Position numbers and translations under genes: made by a program | The notes under the pieces: model-generated | The model's input: the letters and a program-made list of their open reading frames with translations, nothing else | The model's database searches: none | Told to the model about the DNA's origin: nothing | NCBI RefSeq assembly: GCF_004151485.1 | Contig: NZ_SBFF01000003.1 | Coordinates: forward strand, 186,001-250,000 | Reading direction: 5' to 3' | DNA: 64,000 nucleotides | From: Sphingosinicella sp. CPCC 101087 | GTDB taxonomy: Bacteria > Pseudomonadota > Alphaproteobacteria > Sphingomonadales > Sphingomonadaceae | Shown here: positions 1-9,809 of the stretch, piece after piece | How positions within the stretch are numbered: position 1 is the first letter of the stretch | Layout of the letters: every line of letters begins with the position of its first letter

Positions 1-410
1 GCGGCCGCATGGTCGCCGTCGAGTTGATCACCGGCCAGCGCGCCTGGGAGATCAACATTGCCGGCATCTCGACGCCGTGGGTCGCCGGAGACTGGGTCTA
101 TGTCGTGACCGATCGGGCGCAGCTGCTGGCGATCGCCCGCGCGTCCGGGCGGATCCGCTGGATTTCCCAGTTGCCCCGCTATCGCGATCCGGAGGATCGC
201 GAGGGACCGATCTTCTGGCGCGGACCGGTGCTTGCCGGCAACCGGCTGGTTCTGACCAGCTCACGGGGCCAGATCGCCTACGTCTCGCCGATCGATGGCG
301 CGATCCAGGCGACGACCGAGACCCGTTCGCCCATCTCGCTTCCGCCGGTCGTCGCCAACAATACGCTGTACATATTGGACGACTCCGGCCGGCTGACCGC
401 CTGGCGCTAG
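1..410 (+). CDS. bamB: BamB, outer-membrane protein assembly factor (C-terminal part)
   Basis: The reading frame is open from the left edge (codons in phase with base 3) and stops at 410, so only about the last 135 residues are present. It shows repeated PQQ-type propeller blades: a VELITGQRAWEI segment, LLAIARASGRIRW, IAYVSPIDGAI and a terminal LYILDDSGRLTAWR. BamB is a periplasmic lipoprotein of the BAM complex that helps fold outer-membrane beta-barrels. The signal peptide and lipobox lie outside the window. The following gene is der, the usual alphaproteobacterial bamB-der order, which supports this name over a generic PQQ-repeat protein. Confidence 0.88.
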   Translation, partial: GRMVAVELITGQRAWEINIAGISTPWVAGDWVYVVTDRAQLLAIARASGRIRWISQLPRYRDPEDREGPIFWRGPVLAGNRLVLTSSRGQIAYVSPIDGAIQATTETRSPISLPPVVANNTLYILDDSGRLTAWR

Positions 411-471
411 CCGACGGGCACGAGATCCAATCGGTTGACCCTGCGCCGCCGAGGGGGCAGGGGCACCGACC

Positions 472-1812
472 ATGTCCAGATTGCCGACCGTCGCCATCGT
501 GGGCCGGCCCAACGTCGGCAAGTCCACCCTGTTCAACCGGCTGGTGGGCCGAAAGGTCGCTCTGGTCGATGATCGGCCGGGTGTGACCCGCGATCGACGC
601 GAAGGCGAGGCGACCCTGCTGGGGCTCGACTTCCGGGTCATCGATACCGCCGGCTATGAGGACGAGGACCCGGACACCCTGCCGGGCCGGATGCGCGCCC
701 AGACCATTGCCGCCGTGCGCGAGGCCGATGTCGCCTTGTTCCTGATCGACGCCCGCGCCGGAATGACCCCGCTCGACGAGGAGATCGCCCGCTGGCTGCG
801 CTCGGAAAGCACGCCGGTCGTCCTCGCCGCCAACAAGGCGGAAGGCCGATCCGGCGAGGCCGGAATCCTCGAGGCCTTCGCCCTCGGTCTGGGCGAGCCG
901 ATCGCGATGAGCGCCGAGCATGGCGAGGGCGTCGTCGACCTGTTCGAGCACCTGCGCCCCTATGTCGAGCGCGAGCCCGGCGATGAAGAAGAGGCCGAGG
1001 CCGAAGGCCCGCTCAAGCTGGCGATCGTCGGAAGGCCGAATGCCGGCAAGTCCACCTTGATCAACCGCATGCTCGAGCAGGAGCGCCTGATCACCGGCCC
1101 GGAGGCCGGGATCACCCGCGATTCCATCGCGATCGATTGGGAATATCGCGGCAGACCGGTTCGGCTGATCGACACTGCCGGCATGCGCAAGCGCGCCAAG
1201 GTCGAGGACAAGCTCGAGAAGTTGTCGGTCGCAGACGCCCGGCGCGCGGTCGACTTCGCCGAGGTCGTGGTGCTGCTGCTCGACGGCACACGCGGGCTGG
1301 AGGCCCAGGATCTGAGGATCGCTTCCTACGTGCTCGAGGAGGGGCGCGCGCTGCTCGTGGCGATCAATAAATGGGACGTGGCCGAGGATGCCAGCCGCCT
1401 GTTCAACGGCATCAAGGCGGCGCTCGACGAGGGGCTCGCGCAAGCGCGCGGCGTTCCCCTGCTCACGGTTTCGGGCAAGACCGGCAAGGGGATCGACACC
1501 CTGCTCCAGGCGGCATTCGAAGTTCGCGACACCTGGTCGGCCCGAGTCTCGACCGGTCAACTCAACCGGTGGTTCGAGGAAGCGGTCGAAAAGAACCCGC
1601 CGCCCGCGCCCGGTGGCAAGCGGATCAAGCTGCGCTACATCACCCAGGTCGGAACGCGCCCGCCCAGCTTCGTCCTGTTCGGCACGCGCACCGAAATGCT
1701 GCCGGAAAGTTACCGCCGCTATCTGGTCAACGGGATCCGCAAGGATCTCGGCTTTGGCGCCGTTCCGGTGCGCCTCGCCCTGCGCAGCTCCCAAAATCCG
1801 TTCGACCGGTGA
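472..1812 (+). CDS. der: Der (EngA), double-domain ribosome-assembly GTPase
   Basis: 446 residues, the normal length for Der. Two tandem Ras-like GTPase domains are visible: the first P-loop GRPNVGKST at residues 11-19 with a following DTAGYE, the second GRPNAGKST near residue 187 with DTAGM. NKAE and NKWD are the two G4 motifs. The C-terminal KH-like domain contains the typical RPPSFVLFGTR stretch. Der acts in the cytoplasm in maturation of the 50S subunit. It lies 61 bases after bamB and is probably cotranscribed with it. Confidence 0.98.
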   Translation: MSRLPTVAIVGRPNVGKSTLFNRLVGRKVALVDDRPGVTRDRREGEATLLGLDFRVIDTAGYEDEDPDTLPGRMRAQTIAAVREADVALFLIDARAGMTPLDEEIARWLRSESTPVVLAANKAEGRSGEAGILEAFALGLGEPIAMSAEHGEGVVDLFEHLRPYVEREPGDEEEAEAEGPLKLAIVGRPNAGKSTLINRMLEQERLITGPEAGITRDSIAIDWEYRGRPVRLIDTAGMRKRAKVEDKLEKLSVADARRAVDFAEVVVLLLDGTRGLEAQDLRIASYVLEEGRALLVAINKWDVAEDASRLFNGIKAALDEGLAQARGVPLLTVSGKTGKGIDTLLQAAFEVRDTWSARVSTGQLNRWFEEAVEKNPPPAPGGKRIKLRYITQVGTRPPSFVLFGTRTEMLPESYRRYLVNGIRKDLGFGAVPVRLALRSSQNPFDR

Positions 1813-1916
1813 GCGCCAAGGAGGGTTCTCGCTCCTGAGGTGCGGACGATCCGTAAACGGCCCCTTTACCTCTGGCGGTTACGGTCCCGAATGCGCCGTT
1901 CGGCGAGGGATGGATC

Positions 1917-2345
1917 ATGGCGGACGCTAGCGGAGCATTGGTGGACTGGGTCGAGTTTGGTCGAATGCGGACCGAGCTCGGCGCCGATTTCATCAGGATA
2001 TTGGGCTATTTCCGTGAAGATGGCGGAAAGTCCGTCGACCGGATCGAGCAGGCGATGCAGCGCCGTGATGCCGCCGGGCTCGTCACTCCGGCTCATACGA
2101 TGAAGACCGAAGCGCGCCAGTTCGGCGCCTATCCGCTCGGCGACCTGGCCGAGGAGATAGAGGATGCCGGTCGCCGGGCGCTCGAATCCCGGCTTTTCCC
2201 GGACCAGATACTGCCCCAGGTGGCGGCGCTCCGGCCGCTTTACGAGCGTACGATGGCGCTCTTCCAGCAGGAGACCAACCCGCTCGTCGCGCGCGGTCAC
2301 GGCACGGGACGTGGCCCTGGCAATCAGGAGTTCGGCCGCCTCTGA
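1917..2345 (+). CDS. Stand-alone Hpt (histidine phosphotransfer) domain protein
   Basis: 142 residues consisting essentially of one Hpt helical bundle. The phosphorylatable histidine is in PAHTMKTEARQFGA near residue 60; the family pattern is H-x-L/M-K-G-x-S/A-x3-GA, so H and K are kept while the usual Gly after Lys is Thr. An ELGADFIRILGYF helix precedes it and an LAEEIEDAGR helix follows. Such proteins relay phosphate between hybrid kinases and response regulators. No kinase or receiver gene is nearby, so the partner is unknown. A purine-rich GAGGGA sits before the chosen ATG. The last 20 residues look disordered. Confidence 0.8.
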   Translation: MADASGALVDWVEFGRMRTELGADFIRILGYFREDGGKSVDRIEQAMQRRDAAGLVTPAHTMKTEARQFGAYPLGDLAEEIEDAGRRALESRLFPDQILPQVAALRPLYERTMALFQQETNPLVARGHGTGRGPGNQEFGRL

Positions 2346-2370
2346 AGCGGATGCCTATGGCAGGCGGTTT

Positions 2371-3627
2371 TCAACCCGCAGCGGGCGTCCGACGCATGGG
2401 CTGGGGCTGCCAGCGCGCGAGCGAGCGCCAGAGCCACTCGAACGGTCCGTAGCGATAGCGTTCGAGCCAGGGCTTCGACCAGATCAGCATCAGCGCCCAC
2501 GTGGCGAAGACGACCAGCCACAGCTCGGCACGGCCCGTCGTTCCGTAGAGCCCGAGGCCGTGACCATAGAAGAGGCTGGTCATCAGGATGCTGCTTCCGA
2601 GATAGTTGGTGAAGGCGGCGCGCCCCGCCGCCGCAATCCGGTCGACCAGCGCGCCGCCCCCGCGGGTAAGGAGGATGATGGAAGCGGCGTAGGCGACGAC
2701 CATCACGGGCCGGAACGGAGTCGTGGCGGCCATCCCGATGAGGAATAGTGCCGGCACCGAAAAGCCGTTGCGCGTCAGCAGCCAGGCCAGTGCGCAATAG
2801 GCCGGGATGCTGGTCGCGAGGCCGACCAGGACCACCCGGCGGTAGCGCCCGACGCTCCACTCTCCCTTGAAGAAGCCGGACTTCAGCGCGGCCATGCCGA
2901 GCAGCATGTAGCCCAAAGTCTCCCAGCCGAAGAAAAGGACGGCCGAGAACGGCTCGAACGTGCGCTCGAACAGTCGGTTCTCGACCAGCCCGGACCAGGC
3001 GCCCCGGAACGCCGCCAGCTTTTCAGCCAAAGGTTGGCCGGTGAGGATTCCGAACTGAGATTCCAGCGACTGCCACTGGCGCACCGTCTCCGGATCCGGG
3101 TTTGCCGATGCGGCCGCCTGCGCGAGGGCGGCGATGCTGATCCCCATACCGAGGAACATCAGGAATTGCCCGATGATGAGGGCGACACCCCAGGCGACCA
3201 GCGCCCGGGTGGCCAGGCGCCGGAAGAGAAACAGCACCAGCCCGATCAACGCATAGGTGGTGAGAATGTCGCCCCACCAGATGAAGTAGAAATGAAGGAG
3301 CCCGAACAAGAGCAGCCAGAGCATTCGCGGGAAATGCGCCGATGCGCCGGAGCGGCCGGCCGCCTCCGCACGCTCGATGACCAGTAGCGTGCTCGCGCCG
3401 AACAGGAAGGAGAAGAGTCCGCGCATCTTTCCGTCGACGAAGACGAAGCTGACGACCCACGACCAGTAATCGGCCGCGCTTTCCATCCCGAAGGCGAGCG
3501 GATTCATATAAGCCTGGAAGGGCATGGCGAAGGCAATGATGTTCATCGCCAGGATGCCCATAACGGCGATCCCGCGGACGATGTCGAGGGTGGCGATGCG
3601 CGGTCCGGCTTCGGTGGTCGCGGTCAT
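2371..3627 (-). CDS. DUF418 family integral membrane protein (YeiB-like)
   Basis: 418 residues with about ten hydrophobic helices. The N-terminal IATLDIVRGIAVMGILAMNI is the classical opening of the YeiB/DUF418 family (related to the heparan N-acetyltransferase/acyltransferase-3 membrane fold), and the C-terminal third (FTNYLGSSILMTSLFYG, then a conserved W-rich segment) is the DUF418 domain itself. Biochemical function is not known for the family; transport or acyl transfer in the inner membrane has been suggested. Its start is 25 bases downstream of the nitroreductase stop on the same strand, so the two are likely cotranscribed. Confidence 0.9.
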   Translation of the reverse strand: MTATTEAGPRIATLDIVRGIAVMGILAMNIIAFAMPFQAYMNPLAFGMESAADYWSWVVSFVFVDGKMRGLFSFLFGASTLLVIERAEAAGRSGASAHFPRMLWLLLFGLLHFYFIWWGDILTTYALIGLVLFLFRRLATRALVAWGVALIIGQFLMFLGMGISIAALAQAAASANPDPETVRQWQSLESQFGILTGQPLAEKLAAFRGAWSGLVENRLFERTFEPFSAVLFFGWETLGYMLLGMAALKSGFFKGEWSVGRYRRVVLVGLATSIPAYCALAWLLTRNGFSVPALFLIGMAATTPFRPVMVVAYAASIILLTRGGGALVDRIAAAGRAAFTNYLGSSILMTSLFYGHGLGLYGTTGRAELWLVVFATWALMLIWSKPWLERYRYGPFEWLWRSLARWQPQPMRRTPAAG

Positions 3628-3652
3628 CCCGGCTCTCCGCTTGCCGCTCGGC

Positions 3653-4339
3653 TCACAGCCAGCTCGATATCCGATCCAGCGGCTTCTTCAACAGCGCGTG
3701 TTCGGGGACGCTGGCGTCGGCGGCCGCCTTGCCGGTCACGATCACCATGACCGGCTTCTCGTTTGCAGGCCGGCCGCACAACCGGTTCAGGAAACGCATC
3801 GGATTGGGCGTATGCGTCAGCGTGGCAAGGCCGGCGGCGTGCAGGGCAAGCAGCAGGAACCCGCAGGCGATGCCGACGGATTCCGTCACGTAATAATTCT
3901 GCTTGTGTTCGCCCGGTGCGATTCCGCTTTTGCGCTGGCCGAAGACCACGATGTGCCAGGGCGCGATTTCGAGATAGGGCTTGTCGGCGTCGGTTCCGAG
4001 TGGCGCCAGCGCCTCCAGCCACTCGCTTCCGGCCTTGCCCGAATAGAAAGCGCGTTCCTCCTGTTCGGCTGCTTCGCGGAGCCGTCGTTTGAGCTCGGGG
4101 GTCGAAACCACCGCGAAGTGCCACGGCTGATGGTTGGCGCCGCTCGGCGCTGACCCGGCGGCGAGGATCGCCTGCTCGATCACTTCCCGCGGGACGGGCG
4201 AGTCGGAGAAGAAGCGGCAGGTTCGGCGCGTTCGGATCGAGTCGTAAAAGGCGCGAGCCCGCTCGATCATCTCGCCGGGCGGAAAATCGGGGAGGCCCGC
4301 CCAGGGAATGGGTCGGTAAGGCTCGGGATCGCTCGGCAT
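3653..4339 (-). CDS. Nitroreductase-fold flavoprotein, iodotyrosine-deiodinase-like subgroup
   Basis: 228 residues, FMN-dependent nitroreductase superfamily. [13 protein letters not shown] is the N-terminal flavin-phosphate binding arm and [13 protein letters not shown] the second conserved flavin-contact motif. The middle segment carries Glu95, Tyr99 and Lys120 (EERAFY followed by a Lys 21 residues after Tyr), the spacing of the Glu-Tyr-Lys triad that grips the zwitterion of halotyrosine in iodotyrosine deiodinase. This suggests a reductive dehalogenase or related reductase for an amino-acid-like substrate, but the natural substrate cannot be read from sequence. It is soluble, with no signal peptide. 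Probably the first gene of a two-gene unit with the DUF418 protein. Confidence 0.88.
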   Translation of the reverse strand: MPSDPEPYRPIPWAGLPDFPPGEMIERARAFYDSIRTRRTCRFFSDSPVPREVIEQAILAAGSAPSGANHQPWHFAVVSTPELKRRLREAAEQEERAFYSGKAGSEWLEALAPLGTDADKPYLEIAPWHIVVFGQRKSGIAPGEHKQNYYVTESVGIACGFLLLALHAAGLATLTHTPNPMRFLNRLCGRPANEKPVMVIVTGKAAADASVPEHALLKKPLDRISSWL

Positions 4340-4406
4340 CCGCCTCGTGATGCTCGAATTCGGCCGCGTGGGGAAGACCCGAGGCGCGCGGCCGATCCCG
4401 TGGCGC

Positions 4407-4886
4407 TCAGTCCTGTGCCGGCTTCGACTGAAGCTGGATGTAGTTCTGCAGTCCCATCTGCTCGATCATGTCGAACTGCTTCTCGAGCACGTCGATATGT
4501 TCTTCCTCGTTCTGGAGGATGTCGGCGAACAGCTCGCGGCTGACATAATCGCGTACCGCTTCGGCATGGGCGATCGCCTCCTTGAGCTGGGTCACCGCTT
4601 CGCGCTCGAGTTCCAGGTCGGCCCGGAGGATCTCCTCCACGTTCTCGCCGACGCGAAGGCGGCCGAGCATCTGGAAGTTGGGCAGGCCTTCGAGAAACAG
4701 GATACGTTCGGCCAACCGGTCGGCATGCTTCATCTCATCGATCGATTCGTGCCGTTCGAACTCGGCGAGCTTGTGGACGCCCCAATTGTCGAGCATCCGA
4801 TAGTGCAGCCAATATTGGTTGACCGCCGTCAGCTCGTTCTTGAGCGTGTCGTTGAGATGCTGAATGACCTGATCGTCGCCCTTCAT
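4407..4886 (-). CDS. bfr: Bacterioferritin
   Basis: 159 residues, standard for Bfr. All six ferroxidase-centre ligands are at the canonical positions: Glu18, Glu51, His54, Glu94, Glu127 and His130, and Met52 is present as the haem ligand between subunits. It stores iron as a 24-mer shell in the cytoplasm. The gene follows bfd on the same strand after a 93-base gap, so iron storage and release functions are paired. The start codon is followed by the typical [13 protein letters not shown] opening. Confidence 0.98.
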   Translation of the reverse strand: MKGDDQVIQHLNDTLKNELTAVNQYWLHYRMLDNWGVHKLAEFERHESIDEMKHADRLAERILFLEGLPNFQMLGRLRVGENVEEILRADLELEREAVTQLKEAIAHAEAVRDYVSRELFADILQNEEEHIDVLEKQFDMIEQMGLQNYIQLQSKPAQD

Positions 4887-4979
4887 TGCGGGTCTCCTTT
4901 TCTGGCCGCGTTCATAACGCGCGGACGACGAAAAGGCACCGAAAAAATGGCGGAAATCTGCGAAAAACTCGCGCTCTTG

Positions 4980-5150
4980 CTAGGCAGTCGCACGTTCCGC
5001 GGCGATCAGCTCGCGCGCGAATGAGAAGCATTGTCCGCACCGCGGCTTGCGGCCGTAAAGCCGATAGGCGCTGGTCGGGCAGGACGCCCCTTCCCGCGCC
5101 GCTTGGCGCAGCTCGGTTTCGCGAATCGCGTTACAGACGCAGACGATCAT
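4980..5150 (-). CDS. bfd: Bacterioferritin-associated ferredoxin
   Basis: A 56-residue protein beginning MIVCVCNAIRETELRQA. Its four cysteines at 4, 6, 38 and 41 match exactly the [2Fe-2S] ligand spacing of E. coli Bfd, and the segment YGRKPRCGQCF is the second half of the Fer2-BFD fold. Bfd docks on bacterioferritin and donates electrons for iron release. Its small size makes it easy to miss. It is directly upstream of bfr and probably heads an iron-regulated bfd-bfr operon; a palindromic operator candidate lies about 20 bases upstream of its start. Confidence 0.95.
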   Translation of the reverse strand: MIVCVCNAIRETELRQAAREGASCPTSAYRLYGRKPRCGQCFSFARELIAAERATA

Positions 5151-5169
5151 GAGGATCGGAAGTATCGAT

Positions 5170-5188
5170 AATGCGAATAGGTCGCAAT
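5170..5188. promoter_or_regulatory. Candidate iron-responsive operator (Fur/Irr-type palindrome) upstream of bfd-bfr
   Basis: The plus strand reads AATGCGAATAGGTCGCAAT. The arms ATGCGA and TCGCAAT form a near-perfect inverted repeat around a short centre, similar in form to alphaproteobacterial Fur boxes built on TGCGAAT half-sites. It sits 20-38 bases before the bfd ATG, where a repressor would block transcription. Assignment to Fur rather than Irr or another regulator is inference. Confidence 0.4.
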
Positions 5189-5274
5189 AGGAATCTTATC
5201 GCTGTCAGCGCGGGTTGCCTCGAATCACTGCGGAGCCGAACCAGGTCGACCGATTCGCGACGGGCCCGGGACGG

Positions 5275-7506
<2,232 letters not shown>

Positions 7507-7978
7507 GGGCCGCGCCTGTAAGGCATCGATTCCGCTTTGTCGAAGGGCGTCGTCAGGTGCGGGCATGATCACCTTGCGTTCTCATGCGAGGGACACGAGA
7601 CGGGCGATCGGCGCGGTTCCGCAGAGCTGTCACGACATTACCACCTATATGACGGCCGCCGCCGCCGAGGGTGATTCGCTCCATCGCCCTCGCCGAAATC
7701 GGGCCGGCGACAGCCACGTCATGTTATCCGACGAATATCCGAGATCGGCGGGCTCTGCCCGGAGGTCCGTTGCGCCGCGAGCTTCAGCCTTGATGGTTTT
7801 GCGAGGATGGCGCTCCGCCTTCGGCCGTCGTCGGACGCTGCCCAGTCATTTCGAGGACGTAGCGTTCGAGCAAATGGAGCGCCGTAGGGCGGCCCATGCG
7901 CGTTCCGCCTGAACCGGAAATGGAAGGGGCCGATCCGTCGTTACGGACCGGCCCCGGGAAACTGGTAGCGGCTGACGA
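7507..7978. other. Intergenic region between purL and the MliC-like lipoprotein gene
   Basis: About 470 bases without a convincing gene. It contains a 9-10 base-pair hairpin at 7667-7691 (GAGGGTGAT, 7-base loop, ATCGCCCTC) some 160 bases upstream of purL and a terminator hairpin at 7926-7955. It should hold the purL promoter, but I see no clear -35/-10 pair. No riboswitch was recognised. Confidence 0.6.
7926..7955 (-). terminator. Rho-independent-type terminator of the MliC-like lipoprotein gene
   Basis: A 13-base stem with one A/C mismatch (GGGGCCGATCCGT against ACGGACCGGCCCC) closes a CGTT loop. On the minus strand it follows the lipoprotein stop by about 23 bases and is followed by the T-rich stretch TTCCATTTCC. 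Confidence 0.75.
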
Positions 7979-8362
7979 TCAGCTGCGGCAGGATTGGGTG
8001 CCCTTGCCCGGAGCCGTATATTCGATCTCGTCGGCATTGGCGCTGACCGAATATCCCTCGGCGGTGTAAGGCGGATTGCCGCCTTCGGCGTTTAACGTCG
8101 CCACTGGCGGCTGTCCGCGCTCGGTGCGCACCGCGGCCGTGTCGTTCGTGTAGAAGTCGATGTAAACCAGGCTGTTGTCGCGGCAGCGGTAGGTCCGGCT
8201 GTCCGAAATCATCGGCGGAGCCTCGACCGGCCCGGCATTCTTCAATGCCTCGGCCATCGGGTCGAACTCGTTTATGGTGACGACCTCAGGCTCGGTGCTG
8301 CAGGCCGCAAGTGCGATGGACGCCGCGCTGATCGCCACGGCGAGGAAATGGGTCTTCTGCAT
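7979..8362 (-). CDS. Small lipoprotein, MliC-like (possible lysozyme inhibitor fold)
   Basis: 127 residues from the ATG at 8362, which has an AAGGGGG ribosome site just upstream; a longer start would put charged residues before the signal peptide. The N-terminus is a lipoprotein signal with lipobox ending LAAC. The mature part, beginning near a TYRCRDNSLVYIDFYTND segment and ending in TQSCRS, resembles MliC/PliC proteins, which have Y-x-C, a strand with repeated aliphatic residues, a YTAEGY-like turn and a C-terminal Cys making a disulphide. If so it would be a periplasmic or outer-membrane inhibitor of C-type lysozyme. The match is by pattern only. Confidence 0.6.
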   Translation of the reverse strand: MQKTHFLAVAISAASIALAACSTEPEVVTINEFDPMAEALKNAGPVEAPPMISDSRTYRCRDNSLVYIDFYTNDTAAVRTERGQPPVATLNAEGGNPPYTAEGYSVSANADEIEYTAPGKGTQSCRS

Positions 8363-8526
8363 GGGCGCCCCCTTCGCGAGTGCAGCATCCCTCGTCAAGG
8401 GATAGTTTGTGGCAAATTGTCGCAGTCCGGACCAGTCATTTCGACGAGCGGCGGCTCGGGTTCGACAAAGGCCGACGCCATGCTTACACTGGTCCGGAGT
8501 CGATGACAGGAGGAGCGATCGCCGGC

Positions 8527-8799
8527 ATGGAGAGGGTACGGATCGGATTGACCGGCCTCGCCTTCGTCTTTCTCGCCGTGCTCCTTGCGATGGTGTTCAT
8601 CCGCCAGGAGGCGGGCGAGGAGCCGATCACCCCCAACCTCCTCGAGCAGCAGCGGTCCGGGCAGCCGGCCACGCCGGAGCCCGAAGCGGAGACAGCGGCC
8701 CCGGCCGAGCCGCTCGCGGAACTTGGCGTGGCACCGGGCAAGGCCGACGCCAATGCGGCCGAAGCGACACCCGAAGCGCCGGTCGTCGAGGAACAGTGA
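8527..8799 (+). CDS. Small single-pass membrane protein with acidic Pro/Ala/Glu tail
   Basis: 90 residues from the ATG at 8527; AGGAGG lies 13 bases upstream, which is long, and an in-frame ATG at 8503 is the alternative. Residues 4-24 are a hydrophobic helix (IGLTGLAFVFLAVLLAMVFI); the remainder is low-complexity, rich in Glu, Pro and Ala, so the protein is probably an inner-membrane anchor with a disordered tail. I do not recognise a family. It is divergent from the lipoprotein gene and 530 bases upstream of mraZ. Confidence 0.55.
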   Translation: MERVRIGLTGLAFVFLAVLLAMVFIRQEAGEEPITPNLLEQQRSGQPATPEPEAETAAPAEPLAELGVAPGKADANAAEATPEAPVVEEQ

Positions 8800-9072
8800 T
8801 CGCCTTCTAGCGCGGCCGTCGCGCCTGTTTCGCATCGCAGCAATATTCGGGGACTAGCGGGTCGGCGGGCCAACCGGCCTGCGCCGGCCGTGGCCTGCTG
8901 CCTCGTGGCCGCGCTCCCTGCTGCCGGCCGACCCAACCACAGGCGATCCCGAAAGCCCCGTTCCGGCGCAACGCCGCGCCGCAGGCGAATCACGGAAGCC
9001 GCGTTCGATGACGATAGCGGGTTGCGGCTCTCGTTGGCGGTCGCATCAGGGCGTCGCCGCATATTCACCGAC

Positions 9073-9081
9073 TTATCCACA
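9073..9081 (+). promoter_or_regulatory. Perfect DnaA box upstream of mraZ
   Basis: TTATCCACA, identical to the DnaA consensus, about 250 bases before the mraZ start in the AT-rich leader. Whether DnaA binds here is inference. Confidence 0.55.
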
Positions 9082-9210
9082 GCTCAGAAAAGAGAACAAG
9101 CAAGCAACTGGTTCAAGAACAAACCACGAATAGGGGGCCTCTTCCCGCTCTTGCGGCATCAAATCCCATAAAAAGGCATGGAAAACCCTTCCAATCCCGC
9201 ACCCATTGGG

Positions 9211-9219
9211 TTATCCACC
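9211..9219 (+). promoter_or_regulatory. Second, near-consensus DnaA box upstream of mraZ
   Basis: TTATCCACC differs from the consensus only at the last base and has the same orientation as the box at 9073. It overlaps the palindrome ACCCATTGGGT (9201-9211) by one base. Confidence 0.4.
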
Positions 9220-9329
9220 AACGGGTAATTAGGGGCATTTCCTGTTCAGCCGCGGCGACGACGCGGACGCGCTGAGACGCGCGCCCGGGAACGGGGAGGG
9301 CCTGTGTGTAGGCAGGGGCCTGGCGTTCG

Positions 9330-9809
9330 GTGGAACTTGAGCATCTCTTCAATGGAAGCGCGCTCAACGCGGTCGACGCCAAGGGGCGTCTGTCCGTCCC
9401 GGCCTTCATTCGCTCGGTGATCGAGCGCCGTTCCGACGCCAAGGCGATCATCATCGGTGCGCACGAGGTCGACCCCTGCCTCACCGCCTACGATCGCAAC
9501 TACGCCCGCAATCTCTACGTCGAGAACGAGCGTCGCCGCCTCAACGAGGAGGCGGCCGACCCTCAGGCGCATTTCGCCCGCGCCCGCCGGACCTTCGGCA
9601 TCACCGAGGAGGTCCCTTACGACAGCAGTGGACGCATCATCCTGCCCCCGATGATGCGTCGCAAGGGACAGATCGAGGATCTCGCTCTGTTCGTCGGCGT
9701 CGGCGGCACGTTCGAAATCTGGAATCCGCGGCTCGCGCTGGAGAGTCAGGATGCCGACCTGCGCGAGCTCGCCGCTTATCGTCTCGAGGAGAGGGGGGTC
9801 GCAGCATGA
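9330..9809 (+). CDS. mraZ: MraZ, transcriptional regulator of the dcw cluster
   Basis: 159 residues with two AbrB-like swapped-hairpin domains: [19 protein letters not shown] near the N-terminus and [16 protein letters not shown] in the second half, each with the D-x-K/S-G-R-x-x-x-P signature. The start is GTG, giving (V/M)ELEHLF. MraZ binds TGGG-type repeats before its own gene and regulates the cluster. Its stop overlaps the rsmH start by 4 bases (ATGA), so translation is coupled. It is the first gene of the dcw operon. Confidence 0.96.
   Translation: MELEHLFNGSALNAVDAKGRLSVPAFIRSVIERRSDAKAIIIGAHEVDPCLTAYDRNYARNLYVENERRRLNEEAADPQAHFARARRTFGITEEVPYDSSGRIILPPMMRRKGQIEDLALFVGVGGTFEIWNPRLALESQDADLRELAAYRLEERGVAA

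Larger units (their letters stand above)
8800..9329. other. Leader and promoter region of the dcw cluster
   Basis: 530 bases without a convincing gene. The first part contains inverted arms GGGTCGGC (8859-8866) and GCCGACCC (8927-8934). From about 9060 the composition becomes clearly AT-richer than its surroundings, as expected of a promoter, and holds a perfect DnaA box, a near-consensus second box and GGG/CCC motifs of the kind bound by MraZ. I could not define a unique -35/-10 pair. Confidence 0.6.

Noticed and set aside
52-1794. 580-codon open frame on the minus strand over bamB/der
   Set aside because: Antisense shadow of der, whose protein is complete with all GTPase motifs; the shadow has an Arg/Asp/Gly-biased composition and no domain.
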